Assembly: GCF_958298935.1 (NCBI RefSeq)
Contig: NC_084929.1
Span: forward strand, 28,647,501-28,711,500
Direction of reading: 5' to 3'
From: Phragmites australis
Lineage: Eukaryota > Streptophyta > Magnoliopsida > Poales > Poaceae
DNA: 64,000 nt
Shown here: in pieces, positions 23,945 to 36,178 of the stretch
Numbering within the stretch: position 1 is the stretch's first letter
Layout of the letters: every line of letters starts with the position of its first letter
Program-made: the position numbers and the translations under genes
The notes under the pieces: generated by a model
The model's input: the letters and a program-made list of their open reading frames with translations, nothing else
Told to the model about the DNA's origin: nothing
Database searches by the model: none

Positions 23945-24891
23945 CGTGCTTCCAGCTGCGCTGCCTCCGTCTCCATGGACCAGATCTGGCTTTTCTCACA
24001 CCGAGCCGCTCTCTTCTGGCTGGATCAGATTTTCCATGGCCGGATCCACTTCTCTACCAGTCACATTAGAACGCTTTGGCTGCTGCTGCCCCTTTGCCCA
24101 GCTGGATCTACCCCGCCCGCCTGGGTCCGTCTCCGCCACCTCCTCGGCTCTTCTCCCCGCTGCTGCGCTGGCCGGCCCCATCCCGAGCCGGGTTGGCTCC
24201 GTCGCGCGCTGGCTCGACTCCGCCCTGGCTTGGCCTCGTCTCAACCCCATGTCCACCGCCGTCAACCTCCGCCTGCAACGTTAAATACAAGTTGCTATTC
24301 CTAACATCATGCACCCCTTCACATACACATGCTAAACGTGCGACACTTTAACGAGACAATATTATCAGGTAACTTGTGTTGATTGTTGCCCTTTTCTTTC
24401 TTTGAAAACATTTGATTGTTGCACATTAGTTCTATGTATATTAGTTTGTACTTTGCCAAGTTTAGTTTGCTGGACATGTTCCTTAAATTATTCATGCTCT
24501 CCCTATTTTATACATGATACATTCTGGCGTCAGCTTAGGGTCATACTAATTTGACATAGAAACAAGATCTGATTTGTGCATTACATACTGTCTAATTTGT
24601 CTAGTCCCGTGTTCATAAGGCATTGATCCAATCACGTCCCATAGCTCAGTGCTTTCAACAGCACTAACGAAATCTATCTACGGAATGCAGGTGACAGCAA
24701 TTTTGTCATTCGCTGCATCATGCTCAGCTGGTGGTGTAGTAGTTCTATTCGAAAGGGATGTGCTTTTCTGCAGAAGGTATCCCCAACTCCCTTGCGGAAG
24801 ATATGGACTCGCCACAGCGTTTGCTTTCCTGTCTTGGGCACTCAGTGCTACATCAGCCCTAATCATGTTTTGGCTCCTGGCAGCGTTCTGA
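22197..24891 (+). CDS. CASP-like membrane protein (154 aa, 3 exons)
   Basis: CASP-like proteins are small four-helix plasma-membrane proteins (DUF588/MARVEL-like) related to the Casparian strip scaffold proteins; this one most resembles the CASPL5 group. Exons: 22197-22327, 23091-23223, 24691-24891. All introns are GT-AG and the frame is continuous. The helices fall at about residues 15-33, 42-63, 79-107 and 126-152, with short tails, as usual for this group. R17 in helix 1 and D87 in helix 3 fit the Arg and Asp conserved across CASP-like proteins. The second intron is enlarged to about 1.47 kb by repeat DNA, including a CT microsatellite. The cellular role of CASPL5 proteins is not well defined. 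Confidence 0.93.
23425..23702. mobile_element. degenerate Stowaway-like MITE in intron 2
   Basis: The right end (...AAATGTCACTTATTTTGTTTGACAGTGGGAG|TA) matches the terminus of grass Stowaway elements, read inwards as CTCCCACTGTCAAAC next to a TA target site. The interior is AT-rich. The left end is poorly preserved, so that boundary is approximate. Confidence 0.45.
23817..24312. repeat. segment flanked by 30-bp direct repeats in intron 2
   Basis: Near-identical sequences (TTAAATACAAGTTGATATTC type) lie at 23817-23847 and 24282-24312 with a few mismatches. Between them is a pyrimidine-rich, GC-rich block unlike the rest of the intron. This could be a duplication around an inserted segment. 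The direct repeats are too long and diverged for a simple transposon target duplication. Confidence 0.6.
23912..23942. repeat. (CT)n microsatellite
   Basis: About 15 uninterrupted CT units within the second intron of the CASP-like gene. Confidence 0.95.
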
Positions 24892-25179
24892 TTCTATGTA
24901 TAATCTGGTGTTAGTGATGTTTATAGCATCTTTTTCTGTTCTTTTTCTTTGTAGATTTTATAAAGGATAATTTTCAAGACCACAAATTAGCAAACCACAC
25001 AATCCAAAAATGGAAATGTTGGGATCATGTAAAGTCCATGGAGTGAGCATGACTAATTACTGGAAATTGCTGATAGAAGCTTTGCTTCAGAGATGCTGAT
25101 GAGTTCATTGCCTTTTCACCATCTTTGAGTTCAGTCTCCGTAGAAGGCTACCTCATGGAATGGCATTGCCTTAACCATG
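24892..25179 (+). other. 3' flank of the CASP-like gene
   Basis: Probable 3' untranslated region and downstream DNA. No other feature is seen before the hAT insertion. Confidence 0.5.
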
Positions 25180-25222
25180 CAACTTTCCAGTTGGCGGATC
25201 CAGCTAGGCAAAGCAGGTAGGG

Positions 25223-26425
25223 CCAGAGATGACCAAATGGGCCACTCGGACCGGCCCGGCACGGGTCCAGCTCGGCACGGTCCGGATACAAGGCCCGATA
25301 GGCCCGCTTACTGTAACTGGTCATGCCGTGCCGACCCGTGTGCCGTATCCTCGGCCCACGGCACGGTCCATCTTCCACCGTGTCGTGCTGGGCCGGCCCA
25401 CGGCACAGTCGGCACGACGGGTCCGGCCGACACGACGGGCCCGTTCAGCACGGCGGGCCCAGCCGGCAAGGTGGAGGCATGCTCGGCCTGCCAGCACTTC
25501 GAAAATAGAAAAAAAAATAATAGCTAAAAAATTCTAAAAAATCAAAAAAAATATAGAAAATAAATAAATAACAGCTTTATTGATTGGTTGCCTCGTTAAA
25601 AACCTTTCTACTAGAAGGAAAAAAGAGTACAACCTCTGATTATGCTTCGAAAATTACATGATTTCATTAGAAACCCCAGAATTTCGCTTGCAATATTTAA
25701 TATGCTTTCTCAAGTGTCCCATTCCATTTGGAGATCTGGCACCTAATTCATTGCTGCATATATTACACTTAACAATTCAAACTAATTTTACCAAATTATC
25801 GCTAATTCTCAAGAACTGAGACAAGAATGAGAGGAGGAAACAAGAGAGAAAATGGTGTTGTTGGTATGGAATGGAAGGGCAGGGAGCTCCTCTATTTATA
25901 GGTGAAAAATGGTGATTTTTGCAATTTTTTGATTTTTTGAGCTCAAACGGTCACAAAACGGCTATAAAATTCAAAATATCGGGTTAACGGGTTAAACGGG
26001 CCGTTTCCAGCTTGTTTAACCTGTTAACCCACATGCCCGTCATGCCCCGCGTGCCGGACAGGCCCACAACGGCTACTACCGGCCCAGGCATGCCCGCTGG
26101 GCCGTGCCGCTGCGCGCTGGGCCGTGCCGTGCCGTGCTGGCCCGGACGTGCCGCCTGGGGAGCCACGTGCCAAGCCGGCGCACTGGGCCGTGCCGTGCCT
26201 CCTCGGCCGTGCTGGCCCGGGCTGGGCCATGCCCGTGCTGGCCCAAAATATCCAGGCCGGGCCATGCCGGCCTATCGTGCCGCACGCTCGGTCCAGGCAT
26301 GACCCGATGCCTCATGACGTGCCGGCCCGACCCATCTACATTCGGGCCGGGCCGTGTTTGGGCCGTGCCAACAGTATCATGCCTCGGGTCAGCCCATGTT
26401 GTACAGTCCATTTGGACATCTTTAG
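25223..26425 (-). mobile_element. nested non-autonomous hAT element with BED zinc-finger remnant
   Basis: The ends are inverted repeats: left ccagagatgaccaaatgggc, right (read inwards) ctaaagatgtccaaatggac. Both subterminal regions are rich in repeated ggcccg/gccgtgcc motifs (25240-25490 and 26030-26400), a hallmark of this grass hAT group. On the minus strand at about 25690-25770 a short reading frame encodes a BED-type finger (KCNICSNELGARSPNGMGHL and RKHIKYC), left over from a transposase; the remainder is deleted. Flanking octamers GTAGGGCC and ATAGGACG agree at 5 of 8 positions, so the target duplication is degraded. Confidence 0.75.
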
Positions 26426-26658
26426 ATAGGACGAATTTTAAGATAAGATTAAAGAAAAGTACCTTAATTAAGACAATAATTAAGCGAAGCGAACAGGTCC
26501 CCAACATAAGTCGATAAAACCATATGAACTAGCAAAATAAAAAATAACTGAAGATAAACATATATGCAATTATGCAAATATGCAATTAAGCAAAGTAACC
26601 AAATGTAACCAAAGACAATAAAAGTAATAAAGTAAAGAAACTTACGGAGCCACAACTA

Positions 26659-29164
26659 CTAATTATGTCTAGAACTAGAAGGCTTAGGCAAATTCATCTT
26701 CCTTGTTTTCATGTCTTGAAACCGGTTCTTAATAGCATTAGAATCTAGTCCTCTGAATAAATCCCGCTCAATATAACACAACATCAAGTCATTGAGCCAA
26801 TCATCACATATCCTGTTGCGCAAATCAGTCTTGATGATGTTCATGGCCGAGAAGACTCTTTCAACAGATGCTATTGCAACTGGTAGTACCAATGCTAACT
26901 CAATAAGGTGGTACACCAATGGAAACACAATATATCTTTAGGTTTCTACCATCCTCATTGCTAGACTTGCAAGATTGTGACAACCAATAAAATCTTCAAC
27001 TCTTCGAACATGAAGAATGAATGTTTCAAGTTGATCTTTTATAACGGCACGATCGCTGATAGAGAAATCTATGTCATATATCTCCGTAAGTCTAACAATC
27101 TTTTGCTTATCAAAGTTAGAGAATCTGTCTCTTGGATCAAGACAAGAAAAATATATAAGCAACTCTGAAGATAGCTCAATGAAACGATGAATCATCTATG
27201 TGTTTATAGCATCAAGAGCTGCATAAAAGGTGTCAACACGATAATGATGGTCTTGAGTGATGCTGATCTTACTTCGCCTTGATTGGCCCCATCTTGGTAC
27301 TGCTTCATCCATATTTGGAATTGGTATATCATTTTGTTCACAAAATATTTTGATTTCAGCAAACAATGGCTCCCAACTATGATTCCTTAAGTTAAGCAAA
27401 CGTTCTTTCACATCAATCAGCAATGACATGGCATCAACAATATTTTGATTCTTTCTTTGCAAGAGTAGAGATAACTCACTTGTAATATGAAAAATTTTCA
27501 ACATCATCTTCATAATGAACACAAAGTTAAAGCTCTCCATTATTCTCATCAAACCACTCGCTAATGTTGGATTTCGGGCATCTTCCTGCACAAGCCCTAG
27601 CACCTCTATCACTGCAACCCACATGGATTCAATACGGATTAAAGTTTTGTAATGAGAACCCCATCTAGTATCTCCAGGTCTGGCCAAGTTAGTTCTTGAT
27701 GTTTCCCTCTTCCAGAAAAAATATCACCGCTATCTAACTTAGCCAATAAGTTCTCACGGTGCTTGCTAGACAATAAATCCTTCCTCTTGTAAGATGCACT
27801 AGTGGTGGTCACAATCATATTAACATATTCAAAGAACTCATGAATAGATGTGCAACTACCTACGACAGAAACGACTACCAATTGCAATTGATGTGCAAAA
27901 CAATGAACATAGAAAGCATATGGGTTCTCATATTTAATGAGTTTTTGAAGACCATTGAATTCACCTCTCATATTCGAAGCTCCATCATACCCCTGCCCTC
28001 GAACTCTAGGAATGTCCAAACCGTGTGTAGAAAGCAACTCAAACAAAGCTCCTTTCAATGTATCTGATGTTGTTTCTGTGACATGCTTAAGACCCCAAAA
28101 TCTACCCATAACCTTTCCTCCCTTATTCACAAACCTGCGCAACACCACAAACAATTACTACAACATCACACACCTCATAATATCACAATTTAACAAATAA
28201 ATAAGAGCACTGACCTCACAATCACGGCCATCTGCTCCTTGATTGATATATCGTGAGATTCATGGATAAGAATAGAGAAAAAACCATCACCAATCTCTTT
28301 CTTTATCTCTTTGGTTATCTCCTGTGCATAACTCTTTGCAAGGTCCTTTTGAATTGATAGTGCAAGCATACGAATATTTTTAGGACATAACTCCTCAAAT
28401 GCAATCCTCACTTCCTCGTTTCTTTTTTTTTTACTAATCAATCATCTCAAGAAAATTGCCCTTGTTCGATGAAGAAGAAGATTCATCATGTTCACGGAAT
28501 GCATGACCTTGTATTAGGAGATAGCTTGCACAATCTAAAGATGCAGTCAAACGGATTCCATATTTGGCTTCCGATTCCTTGATATGAGTCATCACCTTAT
28601 ATGACACACTAGCCTTTTGATTTTTGAAATCTTCGCATGTTGTTCTTGCTTTATTGTGGGCACTATTAGGCCCACCAACATGTTCAGTAATGATTTATAT
28701 GCATTCTTCCAATTTCTAAATCCTACTTTTGAAAATATATCATACCCAAAATGAGACTTTGAGGGATCATATCTAAAAAGATAGCAATAAAAATAATAAG
28801 CTGCATCCTTCTCCATACTATATTCTAGCCAATCATATTTAGTAAACCATGTTGCACAAAGAATCCTTAAATCTTTACCAAACTGTTTTTTGAGAAAAGT
28901 ATGTCCATTTGGTTGGGTCGGACCCTTCAACACATAAGCTCTTCTAACTTCATCTCTAATATCATGATCAAATTCATCTATTGGAATACGAAGTCCTGGA
29001 TCGGCAATAATAAACTCTTGCCTAAATTCCTTATTCTATCCTAGTAGTTGTAGGAGCAGAAGTGAGAAATACTATTTCATTTTCTGCATCACAGCCTTCA
29101 CCAACTCTACTATCCCTCATACTTTGGTTATTCAAAGATGTTGGTTTGAAAAATCTCTTCATTA
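26659..29164 (-). pseudogene. hAT transposase (TTF-type zinc finger, C-terminal dimerisation domain)
   Basis: Successive minus-strand blocks match the plant TTF zinc-finger/hAT family. They are an N-terminus beginning MKRFFKPTS at 29164, a TTF finger region (TWFTKYDWLEYS, 28930-28600), a catalytic core with GQGYDGASNM and HCFAHQLQLV (28150-27640), a WGSHYKTL block (27690-27200) and a C-terminal hAT dimerisation domain with ASVERVFSAMNIIKTDLRNR, ending at 26659. The blocks lie in different frames separated by stops (for example near 29031 and 27195), so the gene is dead. In the TTF finger a conserved Cys is replaced (AAYYFYCYLF). Confidence 0.88.
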
Positions 29165-29953
29165 TTAATGTCTTGATGATCAAATAATTGATATTCTGCG
29201 AAAAAAATGCTGATGTTATTGGAGGTTTTCTTGGTGCTTGCAAGATGCGGGACAAAATGAAATTCACCTCAATGGCTCAATCTCAAAATCTCAATTCATC
29301 AAACATCGGCCCACTTGCCCAGTAGTGGGTTGCCCCTGCCGTTGCCGGCTGCGGGCTGCTGCCTGGAGCTGGCCGCCGTCCGCCGACGCAGCCACGCAGA
29401 CGTAGGGCTGCCAGCTGCCGCCTGGCGCAACGGCGCAACCCCCTGCCTCTGCCACCTGGAGCTAGCCGCCGTCCGCCGACGCAACCACGCAGTGTGAGTG
29501 CTACGATGGGGACTGCCGACTGCTGGACTGGGGAGCATGGCGGCCTGCTCACGAGATGACGAGAAGCGCTCCGTCTCCGGCGGTTCGGCCTCCGCCTCTT
29601 GCCTCCCCTCTCCTTCACCGCTTCTGCACTTCACGGCTTGACCTGCCTGGGCGCCTGGCACTGCCGCTGCCCTGCCCGCCCGGCACCCGCCGCCGCCGCA
29701 GCCCGCAGGCCACCGCCGCTGCCCGCCTGCCTGCCCGCCGCCGCCGCCGTAGGGAGAACTGGAGAAGGATGCCAGCTAGAGATAGGGTTGCGCTTGTGGC
29801 TTGCTTGCATGTTGAAGTTTTATTTGTGGGCTGTGGTGTGACCGTGTGGGCCTAGGCCACTGGGCCAGTGGGTCTCACAGGCTTGGAGGGGGTCCCATCG
29901 ACGGGGAGCTCGGGCGGCCACCCATGCTCACCCTAGCGGTGGATCCCCCCCTG

Positions 29954-30832
29954 AACTTTCTACATCTATCTGGTTATCTTTTGATGGTTATGGGATGATG
30001 CAAGTGACCTCACACACTGCGATCAAGCAGCTCTAAAGTAAACAATATAATACACGAACTTAACTGGGATAAGATGGCATTTCAATTCGGTGCTGCAATT
30101 TCTGAATTTCCGTAAAAAAAATGCCCCATTTGGGGCAACTAATAACCCATCTGAATGACATATCTGCATGAGAAATTCCGATCCATTCAGCGTACAAAGA
30201 AGAATGGCCGGCGTGTTTGTTGCCGGATACAAAAGAGAGAGACATCATCATCGAAGTAATGTACAGGGATTACAGGTTTTACTCCCGCAACATTGAACAG
30301 AACATGAATGGCAGCCACAGCGGCTTCGTATGTTGCAGCACAGCGCAGATTCCATCAACATCATGAACACGAACAGGTCCAAAACATCATGAACATGAAG
30401 TCCACTCGCAGCTAATTGTTGGTGTCCAAATGAGACCAAGACTCCAGACAATTACTAGTTACTTACCTTGCCATCATGATTTGTCAAACAACTCTAGTGT
30501 AGTGCACACATGCTTTTTTAACGTCAATGTATGACACAACAATAGTCATCGGACTCGTGTAGAATGTCAGTATCCAAAAGTACCAAATCTCATACTTCGA
30601 TAGTGCCAATGTTCAAAGGCTGAAAGCCTTTGCTAAACAAACGAAAGGTAGAGAAAAGAGAAACAAAAGAATGGACCTTTCTCCCAAAATTTGGACTTCC
30701 GCAAGCAAACCGGCTCAAATAATATCCAAGGTAAACTGTATTTGTTCAATCTGTATCGTTTGGAACTTCAGGAATACACATCAAAACGCATAAATACCAT
30801 ACTGAAGCGAAATCCTTTCACAAAACTTCCAT
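29954..30832. other. intergenic DNA downstream of RPS15a
   Basis: Contains the right copy of the hAT target duplication and the probable 3' flank of the ribosomal protein gene. No further gene is supported. Confidence 0.5.
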
Positions 30833-31455
<623 letters not shown>

Positions 31456-31624
31456 CTAGCCTGCAGAGGTATGCATCAACGGATTTGTAAGACTACCATG
31501 TATTACAAAGTACAAACCGAAAAGGAACACACTACCAGCTTTGAAACAAAATAATTTAATATATAGGAAATAGTAAAAAGGTATTAAATAGAAGTTTACT
31601 AACACAGTAACACTAAAAGGCCCC

Positions 31625-32215
31625 ATTTCACCAAAGTGGCAAAGAAAGATAATTTATGACAAACGGAAAGGGATGAAAAGAAAACTCAGCATATATAAAT
31701 TAAATAGCAAAATAGAATCACTATCACTAACAAGTCTCTAAAATCATAATATTTCCATAGTTCACGAACTGATTAAGACAGATTATGAGCAAAATGGTGA
31801 ATAAATAGGGGAGCTTTTGTTGGGAGGACTTTTACAGTACACCTAAATGAGTGTCTGCCGTCCATTCTCGCTATCTGATGGCTCAGATTGAACCAGTGAT
31901 ACTCTTTCACCTACTAGTATCATGGGTATCATGTAGCGGTATCATGTGTATCATATGAGCAGAAGTGAAAAAAAATAGAATGGCAATCTTGCAAAATATA
32001 TGTTCAATGCGGTATCTTGGGTATCATATGCGACCGGAGGCAAATAACGTAATTAGCCCCAAGATAACCTTTGTTTATTTCACTAATACCTCCCTAATTA
32101 CAAAAATAGCCACCCAAATGGACGGCTGAATTTCAACAATGATACCTGCGACTAACCGGTATCATGGTGTACTGTAAAGGTGCTCGTTGTTGGACCACAA
32201 TGTGTGAAAACAGAC
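31625..32215. repeat. duplicated segment, copy A (with MITE inserted)
   Basis: About 190 bp at 31625-31823 (gcaaagaaagataatttatg onwards) is repeated at 33040-33245. Copy A is interrupted at 31824 by a MITE and resumes at 32194 with accacaatgtgtg. It lies upstream of RPS15a. Confidence 0.8.
31824..32185. mobile_element. MITE with 20-bp inverted ends and 8-bp target duplication
   Basis: The inverted ends are gaggacttttacagtacacc at 31824-31843 and its near-exact complement at 32166-32185 (read inwards GAGCACCTTTACAGTACACC). TTTGTTGG and GTTGTTGG flank the element. The 362-bp interior contains repeated tatcatg(ggtatcatg) motifs and no coding sequence. End sequence and duplication size fit a Mutator-like or hAT-derived MITE. 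The uninterrupted paralogous site at about 33225 supports the boundaries. Confidence 0.85.
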
Positions 32216-33039
32216 CTACCAGAAATAGCTAGCATAGGATGTCGCTACAAGCTTATTTTAAAACAGGAGGCTAAAATAGCCTTGTTTCCTCCATGTGGCA
32301 CACAATCATAACATATGGTGTTTTACACAGATAATATAAGTATAGCTTGTTTTGCCAGTGAATAGTTACATCTAGGTAATGTAACACAAGAACTAGATAC
32401 CAGTAAAAGACACCTAACAAAAAACATGGTACCCACAGACAAAATAGGCAGCAGTTGCAAAGAACTCTCATCCAACTAAAACATTTGACTTCCGCACATC
32501 CACCACCACCAGTCTAGAGACTCCTAAAACCCAAAAGAGAACTAAACACAATCACATTGCTGCTTCATTGAAAACATTGGGCGCGTTAAAAATAAGTGTA
32601 CCGACAGGTCCAAATACGCTTCCTGATTACTTGTGTCTTGCTGCTGCAAGGGAACTTATTTCCCGTCTCAATCAATGACTGTAAAATCGACTAATCCCCA
32701 ACTGATAGCATGCAACCAATGATATTAAGAGATCTACTCTGCACAATTGCACTAACGAGTGATTCTCCATCATCCTCGTATTCCATATTATTACAAGCAC
32801 GCTACAGCAACATAACCAAAAACAAGAAAAGAAGCTGCAATTTGCAGTGACACAACAAATGATCTAATTAAGAACAGCAACAGAACAGAATACATGGATC
32901 AGGTGTTGGCTAATCAGTTCACAGGCTATCACTTGGCAAACATACAAATAGAATACTTGACACATGGAAGTTCAGATTCAGCTATAAGAAACCACCTCAT
33001 CGTGTTTTTTGTGTTCAATCCAATCAGTCTAACAATGAA
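32216..33039. other. intergenic DNA upstream of RPS15a
   Basis: AT-rich, no gene seen. It may include part of a 5' leader intron of RPS15a. Confidence 0.45.
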
Positions 33040-33245
33040 TTCCACAAAAATAGCAAAGAAAGATAATTTATGACAAACGGAAAGAGATGAAAAGAAAACT
33101 CAACATATACATTAAATGGAAAAACAGAATTACGGTTACCCACAGGTCTCTAAATCATAATGTTTCTGTAGTTCACAAACTGATTAAGATGTGTAAAATG
33201 GTGAAGAAATGTCAGAGCTTTAATTGGCACCACAATATGTATGCT
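33040..33245. repeat. duplicated segment, copy B (empty site)
   Basis: Matches 31625-31823 and continues across the MITE insertion point without interruption (gagctttaattggcaccacaatatg). It therefore represents the pre-insertion state. Confidence 0.8.
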
Positions 33246-33979
33246 AGTACTAACTAATTTTCTATTCCAATAATACAATCATTATGTCATAACCAAAAAT
33301 CTAATCATATTTGAGCAAAAAGTAGCAGTGTTTAGTATTTGGAATTAAGCTATAGATCCACATCGGATCAAAGTAATAAAGAGTCATAATGCTAAATCCA
33401 TGTCAGATATTAATTTAAAAACTGCAAATAGTATGGATGTTAAAATACCTATGTGGTATGAATCATTAGTGTTAGTATTTTCTGTAGAAGGTGTAGAGAG
33501 GCTGGGAATGCTATTATTGTCAAAGGCAGAAATTGGCAATAGGATATGTCAACCAACTCCAGCATCTTAGCCTTAATATGCATATCAATGAACGTTAAAA
33601 GCCGATCCATAAGCGTCAATATCTTAACTTGGCAAGTTACAATACAAATTAATGAATCGTATCAATCGTAGGGTCACTACACAAGCAAGGAGTAGTTGTT
33701 AATAGCATTGTTCAACAAAACTAGAAATTCAGTATTCAAAATGAAGATGCTTGATGTATGATAACGAAGACCATCATTAATTGGGTTATCATCATATGCC
33801 TTATATGTACAGGAACCAACTTTCTTAATTGACACTATCATGTTAGTATCAGCTAGATAGTAAATTAGTGCAGATGGAAAATACAAATTATCACAGTTGT
33901 CCAAGAAAATTAACAAAATGGAATTAGCGTGTATGACACCAACGTTGTTGGGAATCAAGATCCAAGAAATAACTCTTAC
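33246..33979. other. AT-rich DNA at the truncated 3' side of the receptor-kinase gene
   Basis: Downstream exons of the NIK-type gene (further leucine-rich repeats, membrane helix, kinase) would be expected here on the minus strand but none is visible. No other gene is seen. Confidence 0.5.
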
Positions 33980-34941
33980 AGATAATTAGGTTTTTGAGAT
34001 TTCCAATTGAACTTGGGATGCTCCCAGTGAGCTGGTTATCTGACATGTCAAGTGTATTCAGCACCCCCAACCATCCTATGGTACCAGGAATAGAACCAGA
34101 AATCGCATTATTATTCTGCAATAGCCTGTCGATCAGCAAAGCCGAGCACCTTGAATTTTTCAATCAACCAGATCGATCCACTTCAAGAAATCTCAAATGT
34201 AAAATGCTATGGGTAAACATCAAGAGATCAATGAACTTACACAGATTGCATCCTAGTGAGATTGTCGATGCCTGGCGACAATTTCCGAGACAAGGTCTGG
34301 CTGGGTAGACCTCTGTAAACACAGAGCACATACGAAGATCAACCCAAAGCAGCTACTGTTGGAGTGTTGATGCTCTCCGTTATCGTCAGGAATAAAGGAG
34401 CGTAACGTTCGAGGCGGAGACATAGCCGTCGGCGGAGCAGGTGACCATCCTCCAGCCGTAGGGGTCGACCGAGTTGATGGCCCAATTGTCGAGCACATTG
34501 TAGGGGTCCTGCAGCTCCGTTTTGATGGCCATCAGAGCCACCACTGCGGTACAGCCACAGGCAGGCAGGTTCAGCTCCACCAAGTTGTAATACCAAGAAA
34601 CAGCTAAAAGCCTAAAACTCTACAAGCGTGATGATTGGTAAGGAAACACAATCACAGCAGCTGCATTTTCGTGTACTTATCCAAAGTGAGATCTTTTACA
34701 TGAACTTTAAACCAGCGATTGCCAAAAAAGGAAATATTTTAATAATTTTCACAAAATTCTCTTGTGCCTGATTGAGGAGAGCATTGAAAAGATTGGTCCT
34801 TTGTATATATTTTGGAGAAAAAGATTAGGAAAGCAAAGTAGATACCTTCATTTCATAGTTGATGCCAGCCGGGGAGAGCATCGCGGTGGACGGCGGCAGG
34901 ATCATGGCGAGAAGGCCAGCAACCACCGCCCACCACCTCAT
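33980..34941 (-). pseudogene. truncated NIK-type leucine-rich-repeat receptor kinase
   Basis: NSP-interacting kinases are SERK-like LRR-II receptor kinases of the plasma membrane. Exon 1 (34941-34846) encodes a signal peptide (MRWWAVVAGLLAMILPPSTA) and the typical LSPAGINYE. The next segment, about 34560-34400, carries the LRR N-terminal cap (VALMAIKTELQDPYNVLDNW ... WRMVTCSADGYVSAS) with DPCSW changed to DPYGW, losing a cap cysteine. Two further exons encode LPSQTLSRKLSPGIDNLTRM (about 34309-34250) and the first leucine-rich repeats (LLQNNNAISGSIPGTIG ... NQLTGSIPSSIGNLKNL, 34125-33980). The junctions of exons 1-2 and 2-3 do not keep phase at visible splice sites, and no further LRR, membrane or kinase exon follows. 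It is an N-terminal fragment, probably non-functional. Confidence 0.82.
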
Positions 34942-35954
34942 TCACATCATCCACATCACCACAACCAGCAGATTAGATTCGGCGAACAAGCAGAGAAGAT
35001 GAACGGACCAGTCCACAGCTCCAAAGCACAATTCCACCGCCACAGCAGAGCAGAGACGAAGCAGAGATCACGAACCTCCACCGGCCAAGAAGAAGGTGAG
35101 CAACCATTCTATCCAACCCAGTCGAATCCAAACATCCAGCAATGCTAACGCAGACACAAGCGAAAGCAAGGGGTTCACACGACGAGAGGAAGAGGGTGGG
35201 GATGGGTAGTGGGGGTAGGACAGGGTAGGTTTCGGCCATCGACTATCACTATGGCCGACCCTATTGCTATGCCATCGGCACCACCACGAAATTGGGAGGA
35301 CTTGAAGCCCTGTCATATGTGCTACCCATTGCTGGCCATCACCGTGCAACCTATGTGGCACCTCGGCGCTGGAGCTGCCATTCGCACCGGCCGAGGGTCA
35401 AAGCCCGCCATTACCGATGTCGGTTTGACCGTAGGCGTCCTGCATGGGCAAGCCACGGTTGGGGAATGGCGGTGCGGTGGTGGAGAGAAAGGGGCGCAGA
35501 GTCTGGTGCGCAGGGTGTCTGGGCCATGTAGCGAGCCGGAGATAGGCCACGATGGAGGAGGTCGTGGGACCTCTGCAGCAGCACACGGAGACCAAAAGGA
35601 GCTCATCTCAAAGTCTCAGTAATCACAGAAGGCGGAGTTCATCAGAGCGTCGTGGGCTTGATAAGGAATCGCTAGAACTCTCAGGAAACATGGCTACAGT
35701 AGATCTTCATCATCTAACCGTCCAATCATAATCGGACGACTTGGGTACACCAGCCAATCACAAGGCTCCATCTCCACCGGGATTTAAATATGTAAGATAT
35801 GTAAGATTACACGAAATAGGGGATGTAAAAAAAAGTCTCTTTCTGCAATATCCCTGAACTCAGAAGATGCATTTTCCTCCAAAAACATTATCACTATTAC
35901 TCTAAGAGTGAAACAAGTTACACAAACAAATTACCGAGCTTCATTGAAATGCTA
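34942..35954. other. upstream region of the receptor-kinase fragment; no gene seen
   Basis: GC-rich between 34.9 and 35.6 kb with overlapping frames on both strands but no recognisable domain. It may hold the promoter and 5' leader of the receptor-kinase fragment or of RPS15a. Confidence 0.4.
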
Positions 35955-36178
35955 CTCCATCTGATCATAAATATATGATGTTTTAAATAAGATCTGATCA
36001 AAACTTTTAAAACTTTGACTATCAATAACTATTAAAATATTTAGTTTTAAAACATGAAAATTATATATGTGAATTTATCTTGAAAAATATTTTTATAATT
36101 TTATTAACTTATTTAATTTTATAAATATATTTTAATAAAAAATAGTAGTCAAAGTTCATATCAGCCTGAATGAGGAAG
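35955..36178. mobile_element. Stowaway-like MITE
   Basis: A 224-bp AT-rich segment lies between TA dinucleotides (35953-35954, 36179-36180). It starts CTCCATCTGATCATAAATAT and, read inwards from the right, CTTCCTCATTCAGGCTG. The interior (aaaactttgactatca..., tagtcaaagttcatat) is the usual inverted core of the common grass Stowaway family. Confidence 0.65.

Larger units (their letters stand above)
25188..29953 (-). mobile_element. hAT transposon (TTF zinc-finger type), autonomous-type but decayed
   Basis: The left end reads CAGTTGGCGGATCCAGCTAGG. The right end, read inwards, is CAGGGGGGGATCCACCGCTAGG, giving imperfect terminal inverted repeats. AACTTTC stands immediately outside both ends (25181-25187 and 29954-29960), an excellent fit to an 8-bp hAT target duplication with the last base altered. 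Inside, on the minus strand, are a decayed transposase (26659-29164) and a GC-rich 5' region (29280-29900). A second hAT is nested at about 25223-26425. The insertion lies roughly 290 bp beyond the stop codon of the CASP-like gene. Confidence 0.85.

Noticed and set aside
29283..29855. Overlapping GC-rich frames of about 100 codons
   Set aside because: They lie in the GC-rich 5' region of the outer hAT element and are open on both strands by composition.
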